Source: Ridgeia piscesae
Lineage: Eukaryota > Annelida > Polychaeta > Sabellida > Siboglinidae
Direction: 5' to 3'
Assembly: GCA_025642075.2 (NCBI GenBank)
Contig: JAODUO010000053.1
Span: forward strand, 1,464,001 to 1,528,000
DNA length: 64,000 bases
The position numbers and the translations under genes are program-made. Shown here one piece after another: positions 28,896-42,054 of this stretch. The stretch's first letter is position 1. Each line of letters begins with the position of its first letter. The notes under the pieces are model-generated. The model made no database searches, had not been told where the DNA came from, and saw only the letters and a program-made list of their open reading frames with translations.

Positions 28896-29842
28896 CGCCA
28901 CTGTATTGGCGTGTTTTCTCCCACAAGTCAATGTTACTGATGGTGTCTGGCCAGCGAATCTGTAGGATTCTTCTGAGACAGTTGTTGATAAAGGTCTGTA
29001 GTTTCTTGATGGTGGTGTTAGTTGTCCTGCACGTCTCTGCCCCATTCAGTAGTACGGACTTCACGTTGGAGTTAAACAGGCTTATCGTCGTGTGTAATGA
29101 CACGACTTTGGAGCTTCAGATGGGGACAGCACGTAGCCTTGTCTTAACTCCGGTCTTCACTTCGAAACGCATGGCTAGTTGTCCTCTGTGGATTACTCTG
29201 CAACCCGTTCCTTCTTAGCTGTTCTTAATCAAGTTGACTAGTTTCGTTGGTATGCCATAATGTTGTATTAGTTTCGATAGTGTATAGTGTTCGATAGAGG
29301 TAATGCTGTCAAACGCCTTTTCATAGTCAAAAAAGGTGATGTAGAGTGAGGAGTTCCACTCCAAGGATTGCTCTACTTTGGTAGCAGTGTTGAGATCAGA
29401 TTCATACATGATCTGTTTGGGCGGAATCTGGCTTGTTGATCTCTCAGCAATGGGTCGATTTCATCTTTCATACTTTCCGAGACTATTCTGTTTTTGGAGA
29501 CTTTCTCCTGCGCTAACAGAAGTGTGATTCCTCTGTAATTGGAAAAGTTATTGAGTTCGCCTTCCTTGGGAAGTTTTATGAGGAATCCTTAATTCTCTCC
29601 AGTCTGATGACACCTCTTCTTTTCCCAGATCTTTGTAAAAAGAGGGTACAACAGCTCCACAGAAGTGTCGATGTCTGTCTTGAGTGCTTCTGCTGGAATA
29701 TCATCCGGTGCTGCTGCTTTTTATTCTTCAGCTGTTTTATGGCTCTCAAGAGTTCCTTCCGCACCTGGATCCTGCGCCAGGTTTGTGCTGTTATCCAATG
29801 TTTCTGTTGCCTTTCTTCAGGCCTATCACTTCGTTAAATCTG
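28895..29842 (-). pseudogene. RTE-type retrotransposon: reverse transcriptase part
   Basis: On the - strand: KELLRAIKQLKNKK (start of the RT region), a degraded PLF..IW / GI..LS stretch, EQSLEWNSSLYITFFDYEKAFDS (positions 29290-29370), HYGIPTKLVNLI and, near the C-terminus, NSNVKSVLLNGAETCRTT with NNCLRRILQIRWPDTISN. These are signature motifs of RTE-clade LINEs. The palm DD region is missing or degraded. It is the downstream half of the element whose endonuclease half lies at 37205-38290. Confidence 0.85.
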
Positions 29843-30456
29843 TTAAAGCTGCTCCCTCCACTCATTCCCGTAAAAATCGCTTGCTCCTAGCGATTATTAG
29901 TAATTTCACAAACAGCCGAGGTATCAATTAAATTCTCCGTAAGATTGGCTTAGTAGGTTTATGCATACATGTTACTTCTTTTTTCTGAAATTAATAAAAT
30001 AAATATGAACTATTTCGATTTTCGTTTCGAACGGTACCGTTCGAAACTCTGTACGAAACCTAACTATGGAAATGGAGATTTTAGCGGAATACGCTTTAGT
30101 CTTCACGAGAACGAGACTTGGGTGGCGAGATTGACCTTCATCCTGTCGAGTTGTTTACGTTTAGGAGCAGCGAGTTTAGGCACAAACATGATTTTTATAT
30201 GCCACCAACACGGCAAATTAAGCAGACAAAACACAGCATCGACGCATGATTGGGAAAGAATGTGGAACTAAGCAGTGAATAGCATGACTTCGGAACAGTG
30301 ACAGTCACAGTGCCCTGACTTTGCAAGCTACGGACACCGTGCTCGTGGCCCACGGCGTGGGCCGGCGAACTGGCACTGACTACAGTCAACATGCAGCGTT
30401 CGCACAGATGTTCTTCCATATAGGTTAGTAATTACGAGTTGCTCAGTTATAAAATC

Positions 30457-30609
<153 letters not shown>

Positions 30610-31174
30610 TTAGCCATATGAGTATACGTCATTGATATTCCTGTTTAAAAAAAAATTAAATTTATGTTATTGTTTACCTTCAACCTTAGCGCCTAGTTAT
30701 TCAGCCAATGCCAAGGTTCGACAAAATACCAAGGTATGGCTATGCTACGAGTATGACTACGCCAGGCATAGACTATGGCCTATACTTAGATGACTACGAC
30801 ATGTCAGAGATTGATTATAATACTGTAACTATGTAATGTTTATTGTCACATATAGTATGTAGCAGGTTAATATTCTAAGCCTAAGATTAACTAGGCTTAA
30901 TTAGCCTAATAGTAGCTATAGGTATATAATGTAAATGCATTATAAGTGATCAGTAACAGTTGTACTTCGTTATACTTATTCATAATGACAATATTATACT
31001 ATTATAGTTATAATAATAATTTAATACATTATGCAATGATGATAATTTAATACATAAAAATAGGTATATACATATTATTTTAATTTATTATTAACATTAA
31101 TGTAATAAAATAACAAGATATTGCTTGCATTTGGAAGCCTGGAAGGTGATCGTTCATTACATTGCAATTTTTTC

Positions 31175-31322
31175 AAGTAATAATAATAATAATAGTTTAT
31201 TTCTTAAATAGCGCCCCATCCAAATAATTGTTCTGGGGGGCTTTACAATGATTACATCCTAAAATAATGATAATAAAAATACATATTAATAATCATATAT
31301 ATATATATATATATATATATTA

Positions 31323-31366
<44 letters not shown>
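31175..31366. repeat. TAATAATA...GCGCC retroposon tail and adjoining (TA)n
   Basis: TAATAATAATAATAGTTTATTTCTTAAATAGCGCCCC resembles the tails at 20068 and 56328. TA dinucleotides at 31298-31366 follow. Confidence 0.6.
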
Positions 31367-31367
<1 letters not shown>

Positions 31368-32325
31368 ATAATACTAAAAAGTTAATACAATACTACTTTG
31401 ATAAAATGTGGATATGCTAATAAAACAAATATAATACTTTAAAATACCGACTTAAATTGGCACAAAACTACACACTGTATTAAAAATATATATACTAATT
31501 AAAATAATAAATTAATTAAAATAAATGTAGGAATAGTTAACTGATTAACTGTGATCACAGAGTGTCAAAATAATAATCTGTAAACAGATGCATCTTGAGT
31601 GCTACTTTGAATTGATTCACATTTTCAGAACTTGAGGTATCATCACCATAGGGCATGCGGAAAAGCTCATCACCTCAGGTAAATGAGTGTTGTAATATAC
31701 ATTAATTTACTCTCAACAAACCTTTTATAAAAAAATTACAGATGTATGTCATTTGTGAATCCAAGGGGCCTGGGGCCCTGTGGATGTGCCTCCTACATTG
31801 TAGGAATTTGGTATGCCTGCAAACTTTTTTTATAATAGGTCAATGCTAATGTGCCTCAATATTGTTTGAAATATGACCCAGTTTAAGTGATAATAATAAG
31901 TTGTGGCATTTTCCGATATCACCACTCCAGATGAGACAGTGGAAGCTGAAGCTATGCGGTATCAATAAAAATGTAGACTACACAATTTGGTTCAAAGGCC
32001 AGTAGAGGTTTTTGTGCCCTCAAGACGATTTCTGAATCTGACCCTCTATGTGATATTTTATTTGTCTGTATTAATGGGTGGGTGTACTTGTTAAATTGTA
32101 TATAAGTAAAGATATCATAAAGTAAAAACTTTTTACCAAAACTATTTCATGAAATTGACTAAAAAATAATGGCAAGCACAATATAAGTATAACTACAGGT
32201 ACAATTACTGCACTTGATATAATGTATTTATTTCATCAGATAACAAGCAAAGCAGCAATAAAAAAATTGAAAACGTGTTCGGTAAATGTAAAAAAGAGTT
32301 ACTTTATAAATATTCGTATCATCGA

Positions 32326-32445
32326 GCATCCAGCACATGGTATATCAAATACTAATTAGTTCAAAAACATGAATCCCATTCATTAGGCTTTCAAAGTATG
32401 GCTTTCACAGAGAATACATTAGCTTTAGCAAACATGTGCTTAGTG
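32326..32445 (+). repeat. 120-bp direct repeat, left copy
   Basis: Starts GCATCCAGCACATGG and ends ATGTGCTTAGTG. It is matched at 34055-34174 with three mismatches in 120. Each copy directly abuts a terminus of the hAT cluster between them. Confidence 0.95.
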
Positions 32446-34054
32446 CAGAGATGGGGTGAGTACAGTACAAATGTACTCGAGTACGAGTACGATTTGAACA
32501 TGCAGGAGTACGAGTACTCAGAAAACAAATGTACTCGAGTACGATTACTTTACAATATACACGATTACTTTAGAATGTAATCATGATTACTTTCATGATT
32601 ACTTTAATGAATATCCTGTATCTAACATAAAGGCGACTTTCATAGAATCCCTAGGTGTCATTCTTGTTCTGTTGTTGTGTCACTAATGTTCTAACTGATT
32701 ACTGCTATCCACTATCCAGGTGTTATTATTATTAATAATTAGACGACTTTCTCAGGTATTCGATGAATCATTTAATGCTGGATTAATAATTTAATTTATG
32801 GTTTCTGAATCAAATAGAAATAGGAGGCATTTAAGAATTTCAAATACACATGATCAAATACATTACAATAACAACACTTCAAAACCAGGGGGGCATATTC
32901 AAAAGAGTATCCAATTCAAATATGTAGTATATCAGATGGGTCCAGACATGGGGTCAAATACATTTGTATTTGAAAGTATTTAAATACTTTTTAAGTATAA
33001 ATTTGTATTTTATGTTTAGGAATTAAAAGTATTTGTATTTAAATACTTTCCTAAAGTATTTGACTTTTTCAAATGTTTTCAAATACATTGTCAGTATCAA
33101 CATTTTTTTCACTGTCACATGTAATGCCTGCCAAACTGATTACCTTAATGCACTGCAACTTCACCCAACAGTGCTAATTACTGTATTACTGCATGACATG
33201 TATCACTAAGCCAGAGATGGAGTAATCGTACTCGTGTACTCGCACTCATACTCGAGTACGAGTACTTTTTCAGTACGAGTACTCGTACTCGAGTACGAAG
33301 GAAAGTAATCGTTCTCGTACTCGAGTACATTACCAAAGTAATCGTACTCACGATTACTTCTCATGATTACATTTGTTTCATATGAACAGTTGCAAGCTAA
33401 TATATTAGACAGATAAAATGGCAAATACTTTAGGAAAGTATTTAATTACAAATACTTTTAATTCCTAAACATCAAATACTTAAAAAGTATTTAAATACTT
33501 TCAAATACAAATTTATTTGACCCCCATCTGATATACTACATATTTGAATTGGATAATCTTGAATATGCACCCCTGGTTTTGAAGTGTTGTTATTGTAATG
33601 TATTTGATCATGTGTATTTGAAATTCTTAAATGCCTCCTATTTGCATTTGATTCAGAAAACATTAATTAAGTTATTAATCCAGCATTAAATGATTCATCG
33701 AATACCTGAGAAACTCGTTTAATTATTAATAATAATAACATCTGGATAGTGGATAGCAGTAATTAGTTAGTACATTAGTGACACAACAACAGAACAAGAA
33801 TGACACCTAGGGATTCTATGAAAGTCGCCTTTATGTTAGAAACAGGATATTCATTAAAGTAATCATGAAAGTAATCATGATTACGAGTACGAGTACTCAG
33901 AAAACAAATGTACTCGAGTACGAGTACGATTATATTCTAATGTAATCGTACTTGTTCTCGAGTACATTTGTTTTCTGAGTACTCGTACTCATGCATGTTC
34001 AAAGTAATCGTACTCGTACTCGTATACATTTGTATTGTACTCACTCCATCTCTG
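32446..34054. mobile_element. Rearranged hAT cluster, same family as 3514-5697
   Basis: It begins CAGAGATGGGGTGAGTAC and ends GTACTCACTCCATCTCTG. A third family terminus, CAGAGATGGAGTAATCG, lies inside at 33212. The arms 32446-32940 and 33525-34054 are inverted copies of one another and correspond to 4964-5697. The centre (32942-33524) is the GGGGTCAAATACA MITE, itself interrupted by the 33212-33420 block. It encodes nothing. The different 8-bp sites abutting its termini (GCTTAGTG and GCATCCAG) show that more than one insertion contributed. Confidence 0.8.
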
Positions 34055-34174
34055 GCATCCAGCACATGGTATATCAAATACTAATTAGTTCAAAAACATG
34101 AATCCCATTCATCAGGCTTTCAAATTATGCCTTTCACAGAGAATACATTAGCTTTAGCAAACATGTGCTTAGTG
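34055..34174 (+). repeat. 120-bp direct repeat, right copy
   Basis: Partner of 32326-32445. Followed by ATACATGTCATGG, which also appears inverted at 33189-33203 next to the internal hAT terminus. Confidence 0.95.
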
Positions 34175-34179
34175 ATACA

Positions 34180-37140
34180 TGTCATGGGAAAATTGTTCAA
34201 TATTATGAAAGAATTGTCGTACTAAAACATATTTCTGGAAATTTACTTTTGCAGAGTTCACCCATAACACACACATGATTGTTACAGAAACATGCTATAA
34301 ATAGATATCATATACATACTATGTACATATACTAACATTATGTACAGCACTTTGACCATGTTGGATATTGTGCTTTAGAAATAATAAATAATTATTACAT
34401 AAAGTAACTAGATTATACTTTATTTTAAAAAACCAGTAGATATAATTGTTTATATATATTTAATGCTATGTATCTTTACACCTAAAAAGTGGCTAAACTA
34501 GTCAGGGTCTTTGTCACGTGGCTGAGATTTACATGTGCAATTGCGATATGTTTACTCAATTCAATGTAGCGTACTGGCTAGAGATAGTGGTGAATACTTT
34601 TCCTTTGTACAATTAGTATTTTCACATATTAATTTCAGTGTGGCAGAATGTTTCCCACATTAGTAGAAATGTTCAATATAACAGGTCTGAGTAATGTATA
34701 TGTAACATGTGGGCATGCAAATTTTATAACATGAATAAAACAATTATATTACCATGGTATTGACTTTGGCTAAGTGTGTCGTCACATATAAAATATCATA
34801 CATGTCAGAGCCATGTTAATTGTCACTTTGTTTCTTGTATAGGCAGATGCGGATGTACAGTGAAATGCCAGGAAGCTGGTATGCAGTATCATCAAAGAGA
34901 GTGAACTCACACAATGTCATCGATATCCAAGCTGATGTAGTTCACTAAAGAATGTCGAACCTGTCTAACAGTGTCGAGAGAGGTTGACCAAAGGTTACGC
35001 CATGTTTGACAGACCATGGCATCCACCGTTCCATCACCAACTGCAAAGCTAGTCAGGCTTCACCATATTCGCATGTCAAGCACTCTGCATTCTGCATTGG
35101 TCTCTAGTCAGTCAGGGTATCTGACCGGCATGGAAGCCAGTGTACACACCACCAGTACTGTGGAGTCTGTCATGATGCAACACACAGTACAACTCGGATC
35201 ACTTCACTTGGTCGACATTCAAATACTTGACATTTAATATGCAGCATATTGCACGGCTCATTGTTGTATAATCTTGTCCACAAATACAACTGTCCTGTAT
35301 AGCATATTAACTTGTTGAACTAGTGGTAGTAAGCATTGTTCAGTTTCTTGTTGACCTGTAGAGAAAAGCATGTATTCAATTTCAGTAAACAAAAAACATG
35401 CATCATGATAGTGGAGTTGGGAGTAAATAATGATGCCATGTAATAACTATTACATGGTGTACACATATTCATTTTTGACATTTTATGTCAAACATGAATA
35501 TGTAAGGTTGTCTGGTCAAAGCAAATGTTGGAAATGACAAAATAAGGTTATTGTGATGCCAACAGCACATTCCCTCAGAAAATATTCAAGCATTCATAAT
35601 ATGTATGTCTACCTTCTTCAACACTGTATTATTGATTTTTTTAGTCATCGCTGCAGTATTTTCCCTGCTATATGATAAGTGAGGTGGACCACCTCAGTGT
35701 TTTTCTAAGCCAATTTGCTCAAAATATGCCTCATAGGTATTTCTTGCTATAAACATGTTTACACTTGTAGCTGTGCATTTGTTTCCTCTCTATTTCCCAG
35801 GGAATAAGTTAAAACATCCTTCAGAATGCACCATTTTGAAGGTAATTTTTTTTATTGATCTACATAGTGTATGTGCATTAATGTCTGTGTTGACACACTG
35901 GGTGTAATATGCATTATACAAGACTAACAAGAACAAAGGTCATTCTAGTTTTCCATGTTCAAGATAATATGTAAATGAAAACAATGTGTATTTAAATGGA
36001 CATATTAAAATATTTTTTATAATTTATACGTTGTTGATTGTTAAAATGTTTAATTTACCTGGATTGATCAGATGTGAGACTCCCACAGACTGCGTATCCT
36101 CCCGGCATTTGCCATACCCATGTGACTGCCTTAATCTTAGCCCCTCCTCTGCCTTGTCTCACTTTTGCATTGTAGTGTGGCCTGTAGCAATATTATAATT
36201 CGAATATATTATGCATTCATATAATGCTGTGATGAAAATGTTGATAAATATTTGAAAACAACTGGCACGTGTGAGTTGAAAGGTACCAGGTACATAGACT
36301 ACAGCCAGGTACCATTGACTACAATGGAAACAAGTGCAAGAATGTTATATGTAATACTTGCATGATATAATAATGTACACCTATTGTATTAACATTTTAA
36401 TCAATCATGGCTGTCATAAAAATCTAAATTATTTTGCATAAAATGTAATGGAAATAACAACATTCAGTAATATATAGTACTGAAATGTGAGTCGCAAAAC
36501 ACTGTTTTAATAATTGTGAGATTAATGTAATTCTCCGTTTGACGTTCTGTTAACGAGATAACGGATGCTCCGCCTAAAAATACAACGCTTCTTGCCCGAC
36601 CAACAAGAGCCTACTACCAGTCTCCCATGTCAATTTTATTTATCATTCCGTCCCTCCCGTCATCTATTCTCTATGGATATGTACTTTCGCAATTACTAAG
36701 TTTATTAACAAGATCCTGCGTAATCAAATACAATACCGGTACATATCAACACAGGTTGTGTCTGGCTGAGTGATGCCGAGCGATATTGATGGCGACTGTC
36801 AACTCAAACTGGCTTGCCTTGTCAGCGACACTGATAATCTTACAAGTTAGAGAATCCGCGTCGAGTAGACGTTCACAAGAGTGGATTAGCCCCCGCCTAC
36901 TCGCTCTTGTTGCTAACTGCGATAATGCACTTAATGCGTACCTTCATAGAAGAATCACTTTGCCTTTGGAATCTTAGTCATGACGCGCAAAAGCACGTGC
37001 GATTTGTTATTGTGCCGCAGTAGGTCGATCTCGCATAAAGCACGTGACCCAAAAAAGCAAAGGACGTCGGCAGCTGCTGATTGTTTCGCCAGTTATACCC
37101 GGTGTAACGGCGATTCTTTTTTTACGATAAAAAAGAAAAG
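34180..37140. other. Unassigned interior of the TTAA-flanked insertion
   Basis: Mostly AT-rich. A GC-richer stretch at 34842-35240 follows a splice-acceptor-like TTTCTTGTATAG and reads RCGCTVKCQEAG before a stop. Another at 36540-37090 is CpG-containing and promoter-like in composition. Neither matches a family I recognise. Confidence 0.5.
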
Positions 37141-37204
37141 TACGCATTTAAAAAATTAAGAACCGGCTTGGCGATTAGCAAACGAGTGGAGGGAGCAGCT
37201 TTAA

Positions 37205-38290
37205 CAAGGTTCAACTTGTATTTCCCTCTTGTCTGTGGATCTTTCAGGAGGCCGACACTATACATTCGTCTGTTTGTTGCTGCCGCCATCCAATTTCTCT
37301 TCCACTTGAGTTCAGTCTGGCACTCAGCATGTGGTGGTCGGATGTCACGTCTGCCCATCTCGCCACTCTCACATCTTCAAGTGACCTCATGAATCTCTTT
37401 CCTGAGCAAATGTGATATATCTGGTTCTCTGTCAAGTAATCGGGTGACACCCATGTGATCTTGTGTATCATTTTGTGTGTGAAAATGCAAATGCTGCCCC
37501 CGAAGACAATGTTGTTCTCTTCACATGTGTCAGCAAATCTTTTTTCATTCTCGTTCATCTCTCCAACACCGTGGGTTTCCATAACGTTTTCACATCCGTT
37601 GTTGTCCACTCCAATCTTCGCATTAAAATCTCTAATGAGAATGGTCACATCCTTTTCTCTGCATTTGTCCAGGATGCGTTGTAGTCTGCTGTAAAACTGA
37701 TGATTGGTTTCTTCATTACTGTCATTTTATAATGTAAGATCTAAACTGTCAAAATATTGTGCTAATATGTATAGAGCCAGTTCCTTGATTAACAAACATG
37801 GTATGCATATTTTGTACTATTCTCTTTTCATGCCCGATATTATGTATTGCGCTGAAGTATGGGGTAACACATATGCTACAAATATTCATTGTTTAGTTTT
37901 ATTACAGAAAAGGGTTATAAGATTAATTTGTGGTGCCAAAAGACTTGATCACACAAATTTACTCTCTCACAATGTACAGTGGGTCATTTCTGCTGCTACT
38001 TGCGCCGTCTTTTCTGTATGGTACATGGTTCTCACATTCCATGTTCCCAAATTAATGTGCTTGGTTGAAAGAAGGGTGCTTGGCCATGTGGCTTCCGTGA
38101 TCTTGTAGCTTTTACCACATGGCGTCATAGGTCCTCGTGATAAAAACCCTTCCTCTTCCAGGTAAGTGTTCTCTGCACATACTGTTGTCAACGTTTATGT
38201 AGCGAGTAGTTTTTTTACGAGGCGGGATGCAAGCCCTACTCTCAACCCTCCTCCTTTCTCATCCGGGCTTGTGACCGGGCAAGGCGGAGT
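37205..38290 (-). pseudogene. RTE-type retrotransposon: 5' region and endonuclease part
   Basis: On the - strand the 5' portion (38290-38191) holds a GC-rich leader. HINLGTWNVRTMYHTEKTAQVAAEM then marks the start of the apurinic-like endonuclease (GTWNVRT motif). The next ~60-70 residues are replaced by a 0.28-kb LINE fragment on the opposite strand. The domain resumes at 37690 with LQRILDKCREKDVTILIRDFNAKIG, TWVSPD-LTENQIYHI and DVTSDHHML, and ends at the TTAA insertion. The endonuclease nicks target DNA for target-primed reverse transcription. This copy is broken. Confidence 0.85.
37691..37971 (+). mobile_element. LINE reverse-transcriptase thumb fragment inserted in the RTE endonuclease
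   Basis: The + frame reads SKLSKYCANMYRASSLINK, then YYSLFMPDIMYCAEVWGNTY and LVLLQKRVIRLICGA. This is the C-terminal RT segment (PDI-YC-EVWG, LQKR-IR-I) of Jockey/CR1-group LINEs. It is opposite in orientation to the surrounding RTE, and only ~90 residues remain. It is probably a related family to the LINE at 47.3-49.4 kb. Confidence 0.75.
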
Positions 38291-38649
38291 TAGTAGATTT
38301 TAGTTTGCCTTTTTTAATATAAATAAACTGAGTTAATTTTGCTTAGACATATCACTGTCTAATGATACATTAATTGATTCCATGTACCGATACTCGTAGT
38401 GTAGTCAATTTAATAAAAATATATAGCTCTACTAATGTTAATAATTACATGAAAATTTTCCCAGACATTTTAACTAACACTTCCCGTTTGCATTCAGTTG
38501 TTATCATTCAATTGATGTGTGTTTCAGAGTTAATTCACACATTTACATGTATAGTAATAATTAATGTTTATATAAAAATTATAGTGTGTATGCTTTTGGT
38601 AACGAAGTTAAAAAATAGATATCGCTTTTAATAAGATACAAAGTCAAAA

Positions 38650-39130
38650 TAAAACATGATGAAAAACGAACAACGCAAAATTGCCATTTCTGTTTATTTT
38701 TTGGGGTGTGATTTGTTTCAGAATAAGTTAAATTTTCAAAACTTTTTATTATTATTTGATAAATAGGGTATCTTTATTTTTATTCCACATTCGTCACCAA
38801 TCAGCGTCTGTACTCTTTCCTTGGTCACATTGGCGGTCACAAACGCCAAGCCAATATTGCCACAGGCAGTCGCTCGGTGCTCAAATGTGCTGCCACCTAA
38901 CGGACCTTGGGTAACGGAAGCTAATATCATTACAGATTCTGTGGACACTCGTTGAGAAGGAACGCGCGGCCGCCTATGGGTTTATTGTATAAATCAATAT
39001 TCTGAGGTTTGTTATATGCGTCCACAAACACATGTTAGATATGCAGTATTTAATTAAATGTCATCACGATGCAATGGTAATGATGGTTTCACAAGTTTAC
39101 ACTGTCGAATGTTGAACGATAATAGGGGAT
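38650..39130. repeat. Duplicated segment, copy B (partner 8985-10410)
   Basis: Lacks the two insertions of the partner and so provides empty-site evidence for both. It ends TTGAACGATAATAGGGG, as the partner does before the Gypsy element. Confidence 0.85.
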
Positions 39131-40928
39131 CTCATGATTAATACACGAATGGGCGGCCCAGGCGGACCACAGTCTCAAAGGCAAGCCGGTACTTTTTCAG
39201 TTTAGGCCCGCGTCTCCAGAAAAACCATCAACATGATCGCCTACGATGACCAAACTTCGCATGTTGTATCTACTACACCTGTACTACGCGTATGCACTTG
39301 TCACGTGATCAAAAAAAAATAATGCCTGAAATCGATCAAAAATCGGCCATCTTCTAGACTTCTTGAAATTATGGAGGAATGTGTCAGTCCCACTGAATAC
39401 AAAAAGATAAAACACGAAGCCACACCATTTGAAGATGTCAAGTCTTACATCTTTTAGTGACAATAAGAGGAAGCCACATCTACACACATGCCAATCCTTT
39501 GACAGGCTGACTAATTAAATGAAGCCACATCTCAGCTTACATATCCACATATCCTGGCTTTGAGTGTCCCTCTTTGACATTGTGCCATTAAAGTAGCCAC
39601 ATCTTAATATGAAGCATTTATTTGCTCAGCATTCATTGAAGCCTCATCTGGACATGTTCTTTGATATCAAAATTAGTAACAAAAAAACAAAATAATACTC
39701 TGTAACAAGATGAAATACTATCTAATAAAATTACATGTAATGGATTTCACAGTAGCTTGACACAGTAGTTTGATGAGCAATTAGCTTAAGGCTTGACCTC
39801 CTTATGTATACCCTTCCGTAAAGGCCATCCACCAAGAGAAAGGTCATCAGCTCACGGGTTTACGCATATATTGACAGTGTTCGCGTGGATCCCTGTAGAA
39901 GTGCACATGTACTCCCAGTCAGATGCTTGTTGTGACTCCTCGTGTACAGCATTTTCTGCCAAAAAATCACACCCCCCCCGCACCCATAAATTCTGGACCC
40001 TCCCTTATGAATGACATTTTAACCACATCTTGTATGAAGAGGGGCATATATTAGACCGTGGGCTACCTGGAAACCCCTGCACCCCCAACCAGATTGCCAA
40101 ATATTTACCATATTCCCCATATACTATACAAAATATTACAAGTTAAGCATAGACGTGGTCTTTACCGATATGCCCCCTCCCATGACACAATAAATTTAGC
40201 ATCAGTGTCAAGCTGGTGACTTTTTCTTAGGCCAAGGGGGTTCATTTTTTTAGACACAATGGGGTGGGAACTTTTTTACCATATTAAATATAGGTGGGTA
40301 CATGTTATATATAACATTATTAAAAGATGGTTTAGGGGGTCACTTTCTGACCGGTCCCTAAGCCAATAATGCATATATTTTGCATTGCATTTATGCATAT
40401 GGACATAGCTTTGCTCCGTGATAGCCCCAGATAATTGTGACTGTTATATTAATTATCATGTGAAAAGTCACAACTATTTGTAATTAAACGAGGCAAAGAG
40501 ACTGCAAATGAAATACTAAGATTCGTGTGTGTCACTGGACCAAAGTTATATGCCTATGTCCTTCCTTTATAAATACACAATGGCACAGTGCTCTTGATTC
40601 GTAGGGTCTCATTATACTTGCACTTCCATTACACAAATTCACTAAACAGACTTTAAGTAAGATAGTGAATATCAAATCAATACAGTGGACTGTCCGAATT
40701 ATCTAACATAGATGACTGCCATTTCATATGAAATAATATATAAAAATTATAAAAAATTGTATGATTATATATTAACTGGTAATATTAATATATATATTAT
40801 ATAATATATCATTATAATATTATATGGGGTTTTGTAATAATATATATATTAATAGTTAGTATATATTATATATATATATTATATATATATTATATATATA
40901 TAAATGTATTAATTTATATAAAAATATT

Positions 40929-40969
<41 letters not shown>

Positions 40970-42054
40970 GATGATATATATATTAATAAAATTCAAGAAA
41001 TTCAAATGAGTTGTGGTCATTTGATAACATCAAATTAATGCTGTTAATGCTACTGCATTCAGACAACAAATAAACACATAGTGAAGGTGTTATCTTAAAG
41101 GGGACACATCTCAAACAATAAAGACGTGGAAAGGCCTATAACAATCCATCTCATTTTGTGTATGCAGAGGGAATCATTCCATATACTATAACAAGTACTC
41201 ATTTAATACACGCATTTGTAGTAGTAAATTTGCTCAGAAACTTCCAACATGGCACCCATGCATTTTAACAAAGTACAGTATAGGCTGAATCATCCACCAT
41301 ACTGGGCCGAATCCGTTTTGGGCCAAATCATTTGGGACCACATCCACAAAGAAGTTGTCTACAAATTACCAAATGAAACCTCTCTAAAATGTGTCAGGTA
41401 GAGTCACTAACTTTTCCTGTTGTTGTTTCAGAGAAATGTCACATCTGACGAAAGGTGTTCACATCGGAAGTGTTTGCAATGAAAGGACAAAGCTGTAAAA
41501 CATCTCACACCTTGATGATAACAAGTGTCGTGCCTTGGGCCCGCATAAAATGGAGTGCATCAAATCATATCATTGAACGACCACATTTTCGACTTTGAGA
41601 ATAAGAGACACCTTGTGATTGTCAGTTGTGGAACAGTCATTTATTTTTATATCTGAAGACACCAAATCATTCATGGATGGAAACAATCAATCGTGGCTAA
41701 AATCCTGTTTGAAAGATGAAACACATTCTCCTCCGTGTTCAGTTTAATGGTTTATATATACAGTGACATTTGTGGGAAACCATTTATGTGTAGTGCTACT
41801 GGGAAGGTTTTTACAAAAGGTGGTGTCTTCAATCTTGCATTTTGATGCTAACATTGGCGAGAAATTTCAAATATGGTGCATATTATGATTTACAGGTCTC
41901 ACTGAATATTATACAATCACGTACAAGTGCTCTCTCGATTGTGACACAACGTTATATGCAGTGAAGATCATAACTTTGAAGAGACAAGTGTGCACCATGT
42001 CGTAAAAACCAGTGTGGTGAATGTAAACAGGTTAGCACCACAAGTATTTCCAAT

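Noticed and set aside
32326..34174. The 120-bp repeat as a target-site duplication
   Set aside because: Far longer than any hAT duplication, and two different 8-bp sites at its ends explain it better.
36540..37090. Promoter and first exon of a host gene
   Set aside because: CpG-richer composition only; no supported start, splice pair or recognisable protein on either strand.
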